Source of the DNA: JAEYXS01 sp943367715
GTDB lineage: Bacteria > Verrucomicrobiota > Verrucomicrobiia > Limisphaerales > JAEYXS01
NCBI GenBank assembly: GCA_943367715.1
Contig: CALRJY020000013.1
Coordinates: forward strand, 1-64,000
DNA: 64,000 nucleotides
Direction: 5' to 3'
The notes under the pieces were generated by a model. The model saw only the letters and a list, made by a program, of their open reading frames with translations, ran no database searches and had not been told where the DNA came from. Position numbers and translations under genes: made by a program. Position 1 is the stretch's first letter. Every line of letters starts with the position of its first letter. This document shows, one piece after another, positions 30,635-39,433 of this stretch.

Positions 30635-32248
30635 ATGTCCCTGAACCGCCGCACGTTCATCCAGCAGACCGGCTATGCCGGTTTGGGCCTTGGCCTCATT
30701 TCGCTTACTCCGGGTTGTCAGACGACGAAAACGGCTCGTTCCTCCAGCGCTGCTTTGCCGCGCAGCACTCCGGAGGCTCAAGGCGTTTCCTCTGCCGGTA
30801 TTCAGGCATTCCTCGATGCCATCGCGAAAAGCAATCACGAGCTGCACAGCTTCATGATGCTGCGGCATGGCAATGTGATCGCCGAAGGCTGGTGGTCGCC
30901 CTATGGCCCGGAATACGTGCACACCATGTATTCCATGAGCAAGAGCTTTACCTCCACCGCCGTTGGTTTCGCCGTGGCCGAAGGCAAGCTCACCGTGGAA
31001 GACAAGGTCATCTCCTTTTTCCCGGAGGACCTTCCCGCGAAGATCAGTGACAACCTCGCCGCCCTGCGCGTGAAAGACCTGCTCACCATGTCTGTGGGCA
31101 ATGAGAAAGAACCCACCGGCGTGACGGTAGCCAGCGAGAACTGGGTGAAGACGTTCCTCGCCCAAAACATCATCCACAAGCCCGGCACCGTCTTCCTATA
31201 CAACAGCGTCGCCACCTACATGTGCTCGGCCATTGTGCAGAAGGTGACCGGGCAGAAAATTATCGACTACTTGCGCCCACGCCTTTTCGAACCGCTCAAT
31301 GTCACCAAAGCGACTTGGGAAGAATGCCCTCGCGGTATCAACACCGGCGGCTGGGGCTTGAGTGTGCAGACGGAAACACTCGCTAAATTCGGCCAGCTCT
31401 ATCTGCAAAAGGGTAAATGGCAAGGCCGCCAGATCATCCCTACTGCTTGGGTCGAAGAGGCCACCAAGCTTCACATTCAACAGACACTCCCAGCCAAGCC
31501 TGCGCGTCCCAATGAGAAGAACGACTGGCTGCAAGGTTACGGCTATCAGTTCTGGCGTAGCCAAAACGGTGCGTATCGTGGCGATGGCGCTTTTGGCCAA
31601 TATACCATCGTGTTGCCTGAACAAGACGCTGTCATCGTGATGACGGGTGAAAGCCCCAATATGCAGGGAGAATTAGACCTTGTTTGGGAGCATTTATTGC
31701 CAACTATCAAAAATGGGGCACTTTCGCCGAATGCTTCGGTGCATACCAAACTACATGAAACTTTGTCTGGCTTAAAGTTGTCGCCCCCAACCGAACAAAC
31801 CAAACCCGACCTTACAAAACGGGCCGGAAAGACGACCTATAATCTAAAAATCAACAATCTAAACTTCACAACAGCGAAGTTTACCTTAGTCAATATAGGC
31901 CTGCATCTGTACGCGCTCGAATTGACCGATTCAAACGGAGCTGCACATAATCTAGGAGCCGCCAGTTCAAATGGCTGGTATCCATGCGAAACCACCCTTC
32001 CCGCTCCTCGTATCATCGGTGGTGGCATCCCTAAACAAGGCACGAAGCACAAAGTGGCCACTCGTGCAGTTTGGAAAGATGAAAACACTCTAGAATTCAC
32101 TGTTCGCTATTACGAAACTCCGCATCACGAAACCATCACGTGTAAATTCGATGGGAACAAAATCTCCATCAGCTTCCTCAGCAGCATCAACAAGATGCGC
32201 AATGCGAAAGACCCTCGTCCGGTTTTGGAAGGCACGCTGATAGCGTAG
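30635..32248 (+). CDS. Secreted serine hydrolase, class C beta-lactamase family
   Basis: 537 residues. Tat/lipoprotein-like start NRRTFIQQTGYAGLGLG with a lipobox-like LTPGC at about 24-28. The S12 fold has SMSKSF (Ser100, Lys103; SxxK), a tyrosine motif YNSVATY near 188, and GYGYQFWRS near the C-terminal part of the catalytic domain. A further beta domain of about 150 residues follows (from about 390). Such proteins are usually esterases or D-amino-acid peptidases, rarely true beta-lactamases. The last 500 bases are noticeably AT-richer than the first part, possibly a domain acquired later. Confidence 0.88.
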   Translation: MSLNRRTFIQQTGYAGLGLGLISLTPGCQTTKTARSSSAALPRSTPEAQGVSSAGIQAFLDAIAKSNHELHSFMMLRHGNVIAEGWWSPYGPEYVHTMYSMSKSFTSTAVGFAVAEGKLTVEDKVISFFPEDLPAKISDNLAALRVKDLLTMSVGNEKEPTGVTVASENWVKTFLAQNIIHKPGTVFLYNSVATYMCSAIVQKVTGQKIIDYLRPRLFEPLNVTKATWEECPRGINTGGWGLSVQTETLAKFGQLYLQKGKWQGRQIIPTAWVEEATKLHIQQTLPAKPARPNEKNDWLQGYGYQFWRSQNGAYRGDGAFGQYTIVLPEQDAVIVMTGESPNMQGELDLVWEHLLPTIKNGALSPNASVHTKLHETLSGLKLSPPTEQTKPDLTKRAGKTTYNLKINNLNFTTAKFTLVNIGLHLYALELTDSNGAAHNLGAASSNGWYPCETTLPAPRIIGGGIPKQGTKHKVATRAVWKDENTLEFTVRYYETPHHETITCKFDGNKISISFLSSINKMRNAKDPRPVLEGTLIA

Positions 32249-32257
32249 CCTGTCTAG

Positions 32258-32656
32258 TTACCCGCCCGCAAACACCGGCCGGAAACCCGCCTCTTCCAAG
32301 ATGCGCGCGATATCCTCGCGCTTGTCCCCTTGGATCTCGATCTGTCCATCCTTCACCGTGCCGCCCACGCCGCACACCTTCTGCATCTTCTTCGCGAGCT
32401 GTTCTTTCTCTGGCAGACCGATGCCCACAAAACCATTCACCACCGTCACCGTCTTGCCACCACGCCCCGCCTTCTGCCGAATGATATCCACGCGCCCGCG
32501 ATTCTTCTTGGGCTTCGATTGCTGAGCAGCCGGTGAAGCTGAATTCGCCGGCACATTCTGCGGTGCTTCTGGCAATCCCTCGCTCGAAAGCGCGCCAAAT
32601 GGATTATAGCTCAAGCTCGCTCCGCCATCCGTCGGTATGCGTTTGCTGCTGCTCAT
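32258..32656 (-). CDS. SUI1/eIF1-like translation factor (YciH type)
   Basis: 132 residues. A variable polar N-terminal tail of about 50 residues precedes the SUI1 fold: VDIIRQKAGRGGKTVTVVNG, then LAKKMQKVCGVGGTVKDGQI and EIQGDKREDIARILEEAGF. The bacterial homologue can discriminate initiation codons and tRNA on the 30S subunit. It lies convergent with the hydrolase gene, only 9 bases away, and 20 bases after the SMP-30 gene on the minus strand. Confidence 0.93.
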   Translation of the reverse strand: MSSSKRIPTDGGASLSYNPFGALSSEGLPEAPQNVPANSASPAAQQSKPKKNRGRVDIIRQKAGRGGKTVTVVNGFVGIGLPEKEQLAKKMQKVCGVGGTVKDGQIEIQGDKREDIARILEEAGFRPVFAGG

Positions 32657-32676
32657 ATCTTACGCCTCTTCAAATA

Positions 32677-33663
32677 TCACTTCACCGGCAACGGAATCGC
32701 CTCTACCGGCCCGAGCCACGGATAAAACGCCTTCACGTTCGCCTTGCGACGCAGCACTTTGTCCGCCTGCGTCACGTAAATGTATTCCCCGTTCGGCCCG
32801 CCGATATGCACGCTGGTCATGCCCTTCTCATAAGGCTTCGGCAGCAGACCGCATTCACGGCCCGTGGGATCAAACACCTGCACACCCAACGACGACGACA
32901 CAAAGATGCGCCCATACAGATCCGAGCTCATCCCATCCCCGCCGCTCGCCACCTTGTAAACCGGCGTGCGACCATCCTGGCTCTTCGCGTTCTGATCCAC
33001 CTCCGTGCGCATCGTCATATACGGCACCCCGGGCGTCAGCTTGCCGTCTGGCTCGATGCTATACGTCCATACATATTTCCCTCGCGAATCCGATACCGCC
33101 AGCGTCCGTTGATCTGGCGAGAGGGCGATACCATTGGGCGAGGTGAGCACACCCGAATCCACCACCTTCATTTCACCCGTCTTCACATTCACGAACATCA
33201 CCTGCTTCTTGCCTGATTCAGTGAAATAGATGTAACCCTTGTGCGTCACCACGAGATCGTTCGGCTGCACATCCTTCGCCAGCACCGTCTCCTTGCCGCT
33301 GGGTAATTCAAACGCCGCGAGATGCTTGTCCTTGCCCACTCCCGCTCCGGCGTAGAGGCGTCCATCCGGCCCAAACTTCATCCCGCTCACCGGAATGCCC
33401 TCGATCACTTTGGATTTCGCGCCATCCGGCGCCACCTTCCAGATCACCGGCGGCGTGCTGCGCATGTCGCAGAAATAGAAATTGCCCTTGTCATCCGACA
33501 TCGGCGCATCCGCAAAGCCGAGCCCATCAGCCACCACTTCCCACTTCGTGTCCGGCAGAACCAGGCGATGCAACGTCATGTCCACGGAAAGGTCCTGGGC
33601 CTGGAGGGATGCAGCGGAACAGAATGCTATGGCGCAAAGAAATCCGGAAACGAGTGACTTCAT
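32677..33663 (-). CDS. Secreted SMP-30/gluconolactonase-like propeller
   Basis: 328 residues with a Sec signal (about 1-22). A six-bladed propeller follows with SMP-30 motifs: GMKFGPDGRLYAG, QPNDLVVTHKGYIYFTES, SPNGIALSPDQRTLAVSDS and GGDGMSSDLYGRIFVSS. The Asn and Asp residues in PND, PNG and GDGM are the usual divalent-metal ligands. It probably hydrolyses a sugar lactone in the periplasm. The same domain is fused to an esterase at 44351-46096, which links the two activities. The SUI1 gene follows closely. Confidence 0.9.
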   Translation of the reverse strand: MKSLVSGFLCAIAFCSAASLQAQDLSVDMTLHRLVLPDTKWEVVADGLGFADAPMSDDKGNFYFCDMRSTPPVIWKVAPDGAKSKVIEGIPVSGMKFGPDGRLYAGAGVGKDKHLAAFELPSGKETVLAKDVQPNDLVVTHKGYIYFTESGKKQVMFVNVKTGEMKVVDSGVLTSPNGIALSPDQRTLAVSDSRGKYVWTYSIEPDGKLTPGVPYMTMRTEVDQNAKSQDGRTPVYKVASGGDGMSSDLYGRIFVSSSLGVQVFDPTGRECGLLPKPYEKGMTSVHIGGPNGEYIYVTQADKVLRRKANVKAFYPWLGPVEAIPLPVK

Positions 33664-33863
33664 GGCAATGTCTTTCAAATTCTCTCGCCCGCAAAGGCAG
33701 GTTGTTTTACCCGGCAACAGTTGAACACCGCCTTAATGCCAGTTTGCTGCTGTCCTTACAACTCCAAGTTGCGCCGGCTCCGGCGGTTACGAGTTTTGTA
33801 CCCCATTGTAATTGTCCCGTCCTGAGCTAGGGTTTACTGCTGGTCTCGGCAAAGAGAAGAAAC

Positions 33864-34481
33864 ATGAAAAAATTACTGATTGGTCTCGGGGTCGTCATCG
33901 GTCTGATCATCATCCTCGTGATGATCGCAGGCGGCAGTTACAACCGTCTCGTCAGCCTTTCTCAAGGTGTAGACAAGCAATGGGCACAGGTGCAGAACGT
34001 CTATCAACGGCGCTTCGACTTGATCCCCAATCTGGTGGCCACAGTCTCCGGAGCGGCGGATTTCGAGAAGTCCACGCTCACCGAGGTGACCGAAGCCCGT
34101 GCCTCGGTCGGCAAGGTTCAGATCTCCAATACCGCTCCAACGGACAGCGCCAAGCTTGCCGAGTTTGAAAAAAGCCAGACGCAATTGTCCTCTGCCCTCT
34201 CCCGACTGCTGGTCGTGGCCGAGCGTTATCCCGAGCTGAAAGCTACCGCCGGTTTCCGTGATCTTCAGGTGCAGCTTGAGGGCACCGAGAACCGCATCGC
34301 CGTGGAGCGAAACACCTTCAACAACTCCGTGCAGTCCTACAACACGGCCATCAAATCCTTTCCTGCGGTGTTCTACGCCGGATTCTTTGGCTTCAAAGAG
34401 AAACCCTATTTCACCGCCGTCACCGGCGCGGAAGCGGCTCCCAAGGTGGAGTTTGATTTCAAGAAATCGCCGGCCAAGTAA
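33864..34481 (+). CDS. lemA: LemA family protein
   Basis: 205 residues. One N-terminal membrane helix (about 4-24, LIGLGVVIGLIIILVMIAGG) and the LemA helical bundle (YNRLVSLSQGVDKQWAQVQN, YQRRFDLIPNLVATV). LemA proteins sit in the inner membrane with unknown exact function, often with TPM-domain proteins, as here: two such genes follow at 3-base gaps. Confidence 0.95.
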   Translation: MKKLLIGLGVVIGLIIILVMIAGGSYNRLVSLSQGVDKQWAQVQNVYQRRFDLIPNLVATVSGAADFEKSTLTEVTEARASVGKVQISNTAPTDSAKLAEFEKSQTQLSSALSRLLVVAERYPELKATAGFRDLQVQLEGTENRIAVERNTFNNSVQSYNTAIKSFPAVFYAGFFGFKEKPYFTAVTGAEAAPKVEFDFKKSPAK

Positions 34482-34484
34482 TCC

Positions 34485-35255
34485 GTGAGAACCTTTATCA
34501 TCCTGTGCTTGTGGTTGAGCTGTATTGGCCTGGCCTGGGGGGAAGAGATTCCGCCAAAACCGGCCCAATACTTCAACGACTATGCCAGTGCAGTCAGTCC
34601 GTCGAAAGCGGCCGAACTGAACAGTCAACTGGTCGAGTTCGAGCGGGCGACGTCCTCACAGCTCGTCGTCGTGGTTTTCCCCAAAATGCCGCCGGGCAGT
34701 GCCATCGAAGATTACAGCCAGAAAATGTTCACGGCCTGGGGCATCGGCCAAAAAGAGAAGAACAATGGCATCTTGCTGGCGGTGTTCGTGCAAGATCGCA
34801 AGCTGCGCATCCATGTGGGATACGGTTTGGAAGGTGCTCTGCCGGATGCCTTATGCCGACGGATCATAGACAACGAAATCACGCCTCAATTCAAAGCCGG
34901 AAGTTACGAGGGTGGCCTGGCTGCGGGTATCAATGCGATCATCGCGGCGACCAAAGGAGAATATAAAGGCACGGGAGTGACCGTGGGTGAGCGCCCGCAA
35001 GGCTCTCGAGGCCACAGCATAGTACCGATCATCGTCATTTTTGTTTTCATTTTCTTCCTGTTCAAGCTTATCGGCGGACGCGGCACCGTTTACTCCCGCC
35101 GCGGTTATCGGCGTGGCGGCTGGATAATTTCATCAGGGCCGAGCTGGGGCAGTTCAGGTGGTTCCTGGGGTGGAGGGAGTTCATCGCGAGGCGGAGGTGG
35201 TTTTTCCGGCGGGGGCGGGAGTTCTGGCGGTGGTGGCTCAAGCGGGAGCTGGTAA
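34485..35255 (+). CDS. TPM-domain membrane protein (YgcG type)
   Basis: 256 residues starting with GTG at 34485, three bases after lemA. Sec signal (about 1-18), TPM domain at about 25-150 (FNDYASAVSPSKAAELNSQL; VGYGLEGALPDALCRRII), one membrane helix near 183-202 and a Gly/Ser-rich C-terminal tail ending GGGGSSGSW. The TPM domain has been linked to photosystem II repair in plants and to acid phosphatase activity, but bacterial roles are unclear. Middle gene of a lemA operon. Confidence 0.92.
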   Translation: MRTFIILCLWLSCIGLAWGEEIPPKPAQYFNDYASAVSPSKAAELNSQLVEFERATSSQLVVVVFPKMPPGSAIEDYSQKMFTAWGIGQKEKNNGILLAVFVQDRKLRIHVGYGLEGALPDALCRRIIDNEITPQFKAGSYEGGLAAGINAIIAATKGEYKGTGVTVGERPQGSRGHSIVPIIVIFVFIFFLFKLIGGRGTVYSRRGYRRGGWIISSGPSWGSSGGSWGGGSSSRGGGGFSGGGGSSGGGGSSGSW

Positions 35256-35258
35256 ACT

Positions 35259-35693
35259 ATGAAGACCAAAGAATTTGATCACATTCTCGATCACGCCCAG
35301 ATCGTCACGGCCATCACGAAAGCCGAGGAGGACACCTCTGCCGAGATCCGCGTTTTCGTGAGCCAGAAGAAAACTGAAGACGCCCTCAAGCAGGCGAAAG
35401 CGGAGTTCCACCGCCTCGGCATGGAGAAGACTGCTGACCGCAACGGCATCCTTCTCTTCATCGCTCCCGAATCGCAAAAGTTCGCATTGATCGGTGATGA
35501 AGGCATTCATGCCAAATGCGGGCAGAGCTTCTGGGAGGAAGTGACCGCCGCAATCTCAACGGACTTTCGTCAAGGTGACTTCACCAAGGGGATCGTTACC
35601 GGCGTTCAGAAAACCGGCGAACTCCTGCGTCGACATTTCCCACGCAAGCCGGGGGATAAAAACGAACTGACGGATGACGTCGCCCGCGATTGA
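35259..35693 (+). CDS. Soluble TPM-domain protein
   Basis: 144 residues with no signal or membrane helix. The domain fold is shared with the upstream gene: ITKAEEDTSAEIRVFVSQ and KTADRNGILLFIAPESQKFA. It is the third gene of the operon. Its final codons overlap a hairpin that appears to terminate transcription of the opposite-strand esterase gene, which may constrain the C-terminal sequence. Confidence 0.88.
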   Translation: MKTKEFDHILDHAQIVTAITKAEEDTSAEIRVFVSQKKTEDALKQAKAEFHRLGMEKTADRNGILLFIAPESQKFALIGDEGIHAKCGQSFWEEVTAAISTDFRQGDFTKGIVTGVQKTGELLRRHFPRKPGDKNELTDDVARD

Positions 35694-35714
35694 TGGCGCG
35701 ACGGTCATCCGTCA
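35658..35714 (-). terminator. Terminator of the esterase gene inside a neighbouring coding end
   Basis: An 11-bp inverted repeat TGACGGATGAC / GTCATCCGTCA (35668-35678 with 35704-35714), extended by GTCGC/GCGAC with one bulge. Read on the minus strand it is followed by TTCGTTTTT, giving a rho-independent terminator for the gene ending at 35734. The left arm lies in the last codons of the TPM gene. Confidence 0.6.
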
Positions 35715-35733
35715 ATCGTGAAAAGCACAGCGA

Positions 35734-36615
35734 CTACTTCTGATAGCCCTGCCACAACCACTTCAGCGCATCGGGCAGCAACGGACCTGCCGCATTGCTG
35801 TTATGCTCGCCCTCCGTGAAATCAAACCGGTGGTCATACTTCATGTACTTCAGTGAAGACGCCATCATCTGATTCGCCAGCGGCCAGTTGCCAAAGGGAT
35901 TATCCAGGTCATTCTTGCCATCCTGCAGATACACTCGGATCGGCTTCTTCTCTGTCTTGCGGATGAGATAAGGATACACGTGTCCGCCGCGCAGATCCAC
36001 GAAACTGCCGATGGTGCTCAACACCTTGCGGAACTGGTCCGGCCGCTCCCACGCAACCGTGAATGAGCAGATGCCACCCGAGCTTGCCCCACTGATTGCC
36101 CGTCCTTCCGGATCATCCGTGATGTTGTAGCCCTGTTTTTTAACCTCCGGTAAAATCTCTTCCACCAGGAACCGTGCATAACGGTCACCCAGTGAATCAT
36201 ACTCGAAACTCCGATTGCTCACCCGCCAGGCGCTCTCCGGCTTGTAGCTGCCATTGTGTCCCGGGTTGATGAAAATCGCGATCGTCACCGGCATCTCGCC
36301 CTTCGCGATGAGATTGTCAAATACCGTCGGCACACGCCAGTTGCCCTTCAGGTTCACGTAATCGTGTCCGTCCTGGAACACCATTACGCACGCCGGTTTA
36401 TCCTTCTTGTATTGCGCCGGCACATAAACCCACCAATCCCGCGTGGTGTTCGTGAAAATCTGAGAAACGAAGTTTGTATACTTCGTGACCGTGCCAGTCG
36501 GCACACCCGCCTGCACCTCGTGATACGGCGAGAGCTTCGGTTTGTCAGCCGCCGTCACACTCCACGCGCTTAACAGGCAAACTGCCGCCAACAAAATGTG
36601 CTTCAAGTGATTCAT
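35734..36615 (-). CDS. Secreted esterase, Fes/esterase-D-like (paralogue 1)
   Basis: 293 residues with Sec signal (about 5-22). Alpha/beta hydrolase with TTRDWWVYVPAQYKKDKP at the start of the fold, nucleophile loop ISGASSGGICSF (GxSxG), acidic residue in the VYLQDGKNDLD region and His in FTEGEHNSNA. The family includes enterochelin and glucuronoyl/feruloyl esterases; a carbohydrate ester is the probable substrate. The gene has two paralogues at 42110 and 44351. Follows a DUF4185 gene in the same direction. Confidence 0.88.
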   Translation of the reverse strand: MNHLKHILLAAVCLLSAWSVTAADKPKLSPYHEVQAGVPTGTVTKYTNFVSQIFTNTTRDWWVYVPAQYKKDKPACVMVFQDGHDYVNLKGNWRVPTVFDNLIAKGEMPVTIAIFINPGHNGSYKPESAWRVSNRSFEYDSLGDRYARFLVEEILPEVKKQGYNITDDPEGRAISGASSGGICSFTVAWERPDQFRKVLSTIGSFVDLRGGHVYPYLIRKTEKKPIRVYLQDGKNDLDNPFGNWPLANQMMASSLKYMKYDHRFDFTEGEHNSNAAGPLLPDALKWLWQGYQK

Positions 36616-36670
36616 GGTTTTCAAAACTATCTCCGTTCGATTTCCTCCGTGCAATCGCCAATTACGCCCC

Positions 36671-37744
36671 TCATTTCACACCTTCCTTCAATTTCACCAC
36701 TGCCTTCCGCACACAGAACGCATCGTTCCCTGAGAAGACCAGATGCATTGTCTTACCATCCGCGCTCATCCACTTCGACGGAAAATCCGCGTGCTCACCC
36801 GGTCCAAAATCCCACGCGTTCGTGAAGTACGCCGTGGTCCACGGACCCCACGGCTCCGGCGCCTCGTAGATGCCGAACCCGCCTGTGAACCGCGTATCGC
36901 CCCGGTCATTCGTAGCACCTACCGGCTGCGGTATCTGCTGCCACCAAAGGTAACGCTTCAATCCCGCGTTGTAAGTCATCGCGGAGCGCAGGCAACCATC
37001 ACGATGCTGAAAGATGCCTCCCCGTTTCGCCATATCGCGTGTCCACACAGGTTTCCCATCCGTCCCCCGTTTTTCATAGAACTCCCACGCGCTCTTCTCT
37101 GTGAGCTTTCCCTTCGGCACGCGCATCAGGATGAACCGCTCCGCCGGAGTATCCGCCTTCGGACCATCATGCGAATAGGCATACACAAACTCATCACGCG
37201 TCCCCTGATAATCCTTCCCATAATTCACGAACCCAATCAGCCCGAACTCCGGGGATTTCCAATCCGCGAACGTCCACGTCTTCGCGTTATCCTTGGACCA
37301 CGCCAACTGCGCTTCGCCGCCCTTCTTGTCCGCATGCCCGAACCATAGATACAGCACGCCCTCCACCGACAGCATTCCCCATCCCTTCAACCCCGCTCGC
37401 CCCTGTCCCAGTTGCTCGGCATCGGAACGGATGTTCACCCCTTGGAAATTCTCCGGCCCGCCGGTGACCTTAGCAAACCCGCAACTCAACTTCTCTTTCA
37501 CCTTCGGCACGAACCCCGTGCCATCACCCCACGTCGTGTAGAGCGCATCATCCGCCGCCCAAGTCACCGGCCAGTTGTCCCCGTCCCTCGCTTGAATGCC
37601 GATGGTATTCGTCGGTGCCCACTCGATGGATTGAATCACCGCACTCGACGGATAAGGTGCCACACGAACCACCTCCGCTGCTTCAAGCAAAACATCGGGG
37701 CCGGTCAGCCACAGCAACATCATCACTAGTGCACTCGTTCTCAT
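36671..37744 (-). CDS. Secreted DUF4185-like propeller protein
   Basis: 357 residues with signal peptide (about 1-22). The sequence RDGDNWPVTWAADDALYTTWGDG and later blocks (MLSVEGVLYLWFGH; AQLAWSKDNAKTWTF; GGFGIYEAPEPWGPW) fit the five-bladed propeller of DUF4185, which is related to glycoside hydrolase propellers. No catalytic residues can be assigned by eye. Probably acts on or binds polysaccharide. Sits between the toroid-like gene and the esterase, all on the minus strand. Confidence 0.75.
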   Translation of the reverse strand: MRTSALVMMLLWLTGPDVLLEAAEVVRVAPYPSSAVIQSIEWAPTNTIGIQARDGDNWPVTWAADDALYTTWGDGTGFVPKVKEKLSCGFAKVTGGPENFQGVNIRSDAEQLGQGRAGLKGWGMLSVEGVLYLWFGHADKKGGEAQLAWSKDNAKTWTFADWKSPEFGLIGFVNYGKDYQGTRDEFVYAYSHDGPKADTPAERFILMRVPKGKLTEKSAWEFYEKRGTDGKPVWTRDMAKRGGIFQHRDGCLRSAMTYNAGLKRYLWWQQIPQPVGATNDRGDTRFTGGFGIYEAPEPWGPWTTAYFTNAWDFGPGEHADFPSKWMSADGKTMHLVFSGNDAFCVRKAVVKLKEGVK

Positions 37745-37769
37745 CGTTTCTTCATTCTACATTCTTAAT

Positions 37770-39062
37770 TCATAATTCCCGTCGTAGCTTCCACCACACG
37801 TTCTCCAGCGGAAAGAACTGCGAATACAGCAACCGCTCGTAGCGATAATGCGCCACGATTTTCTCCAACTCCGCCCGCCGCTCCTTCAAGACCGTCTTGT
37901 CCGGTGCCAGTGCCACCACCCATGCGGCGAAGGCGGGTTCTCTTACCCCGTTCACTTCCTGACTTCGACGCGGCGCCACCTTTCCATACTCGCGCAACTG
38001 CATCTGCGCCAACGCTACGGATTCCTGCTCCGTCTGTTGCGGCTTCCACCACTGGTTCATCACCCGCCAATCATGCTCGAACTTTTTGACATCCTCATTA
38101 TCAAATTTCATCCCGATCGGCAGGCTATCTATCGCCACCGTTGCCCCGGCCTGCAACCCTCTCGCGTAGGCGGCCTTCAAATCCTTATCCGTCTCCATCT
38201 CCCACAATGCTCGTAAACACGCGTTCGGAATCGATGCCGTCCAAGAATGCCGCGCGCCATGCTCAAAAATCATCCCGCCCTCACATGCGGCCAGGCGTGA
38301 AATATTCCTTTTTCCACCGACCTCTTGCATCGCTGCCCGATACATCTTGTCCCATTTGTTGTCTCCTGAGAGCTGATGCATCCACTTCAACACGAACAAC
38401 ACGCGTGGCGCGCTCTCCCACGAAATCTCATGGAACTGTCCGCGGATCTTGAACGGCTCCTCTGCAGGCATCTTCCACCCGAGCGCGATGATGATATCCA
38501 CCATCTCCGTTACTTTCGCCACGATCTGCGCACGCTCCGCCTTGTCCGGCAAATCGGTTTGCAGATAGCGCCACATGCCAAAGAGCCACGGCGCTGTCTG
38601 ATCATTCGAGCCCATCGGATAGTGGCTCACTCCATCCGTCCCCATGCCGCGTGCCACAAAGCCCTTCACCTCGCTTACCGACGCCAGCTTCATCAATCCC
38701 CGCGCCAGCCGTCGCACCTTCTCAGCATCCGCTTTGCTCTTGGTCACCTTCCAACGATCAATCATCGCATCGATATACAAGCCGTTGAAAAATCCTCCAT
38801 TCTCGATCGGGCTCCACCAGCCCAGCGCATTCGGTTTTCCCAAGCGACACTCCTCCGGCGTGGGTATCTCCACCTTTCCCTGTTCATCCGCAAAATCCAG
38901 CATCACGTCATGCTTATCGATCAACCGCCGCCACAACTCATCATGCGCTGACTGTGCCGCCGTTTCGGCTCTTGAAGTTTCTGCCCGCAATATGAACGGT
39001 GCGGCCAACGTGAAACCCAAGCCCGCCTTGATCGCCGTCCGCCGTGAAATGGTCCTGTTCAT
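37770..39062 (-). CDS. Tat-exported alpha/alpha-toroid-like protein, unknown function
   Basis: 430 residues. Tat signal SRRTAIKAGLGFTLAAPFIL (about 5-24). The rest is helical with long tryptophan-rich segments (ALGWWSPIENGGFFNGLYID, MGTDGVSHYPMGSNDQTAPW) that recall six-hairpin or lyase toroids acting on glycans, but I cannot name a family. The gene begins a minus-strand run with DUF4185 and esterase genes, which supports a role in polysaccharide breakdown. Confidence 0.7.
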   Translation of the reverse strand: MNRTISRRTAIKAGLGFTLAAPFILRAETSRAETAAQSAHDELWRRLIDKHDVMLDFADEQGKVEIPTPEECRLGKPNALGWWSPIENGGFFNGLYIDAMIDRWKVTKSKADAEKVRRLARGLMKLASVSEVKGFVARGMGTDGVSHYPMGSNDQTAPWLFGMWRYLQTDLPDKAERAQIVAKVTEMVDIIIALGWKMPAEEPFKIRGQFHEISWESAPRVLFVLKWMHQLSGDNKWDKMYRAAMQEVGGKRNISRLAACEGGMIFEHGARHSWTASIPNACLRALWEMETDKDLKAAYARGLQAGATVAIDSLPIGMKFDNEDVKKFEHDWRVMNQWWKPQQTEQESVALAQMQLREYGKVAPRRSQEVNGVREPAFAAWVVALAPDKTVLKERRAELEKIVAHYRYERLLYSQFFPLENVWWKLRREL

Positions 39063-39433
39063 GCGCAAGTTGATGCCTGACTTAACCTTAGAAACCGCTG
39101 AACCGACAAGTCTGCAATTTCATCCCAGTTCGAGGCATGCCTCTCCCGCTTGGTTAAACTTGTTTGGATAAAATGGTCACTCCCCGGTTTCATTTCCGTT
39201 CCTCCTCCTGGCCGCGTTTGGCCCCACCTGCCTCTGACCATCGTTCGGCATACTCTCCGGTTGGGCAATGGCACATCAGCCTCGCCTACATTTCATCCTA
39301 CGCAGCTACTCTAACCTTGCCAGCCCTCGATATCCGGCGCTAAGTATACATGTCGTCATTTAAGACAGGGCCAATTGCCGGGCTTGCTGGAGTTGTACGG
39401 GAAAAGCCATTGGCCCTAATCCGTACAACTATT
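39063..39433. other. Divergent intergenic region with interleaved inverted repeats
   Basis: About 370 bases between the toroid-like gene and the propeller gene. The last 70 bases hold the two interleaved inverted repeats described separately. No gene is seen in the rest. Confidence 0.5.
39367..39430 (+). promoter_or_regulatory. Interleaved inverted repeats before the propeller gene
   Basis: Stem 1 pairs AGGGCCAAT (39367-39375) with ATTGGCCCT (39409-39417). Stem 2 pairs AGTTGTACGG (39391-39400) with CCGTACAACT (39421-39430). The arms alternate, as in an H-type pseudoknot or two mutually exclusive hairpins. The second stem ends 3 bases before the ATG at 39434, where no Shine-Dalgarno site is visible. 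Either a structured leader or a double operator. Confidence 0.5.

Noticed and set aside
29480..31177. Long minus-strand open frame
   Set aside because: Antisense to kamA and the S12 hydrolase gene, His/Arg-rich composition typical of shadow frames.
30635..32248. Antibiotic-resistance beta-lactamase
   Set aside because: The SxxK fold is shared by many esterases and peptidases; length, extra C-terminal domain and context speak against a resistance enzyme.
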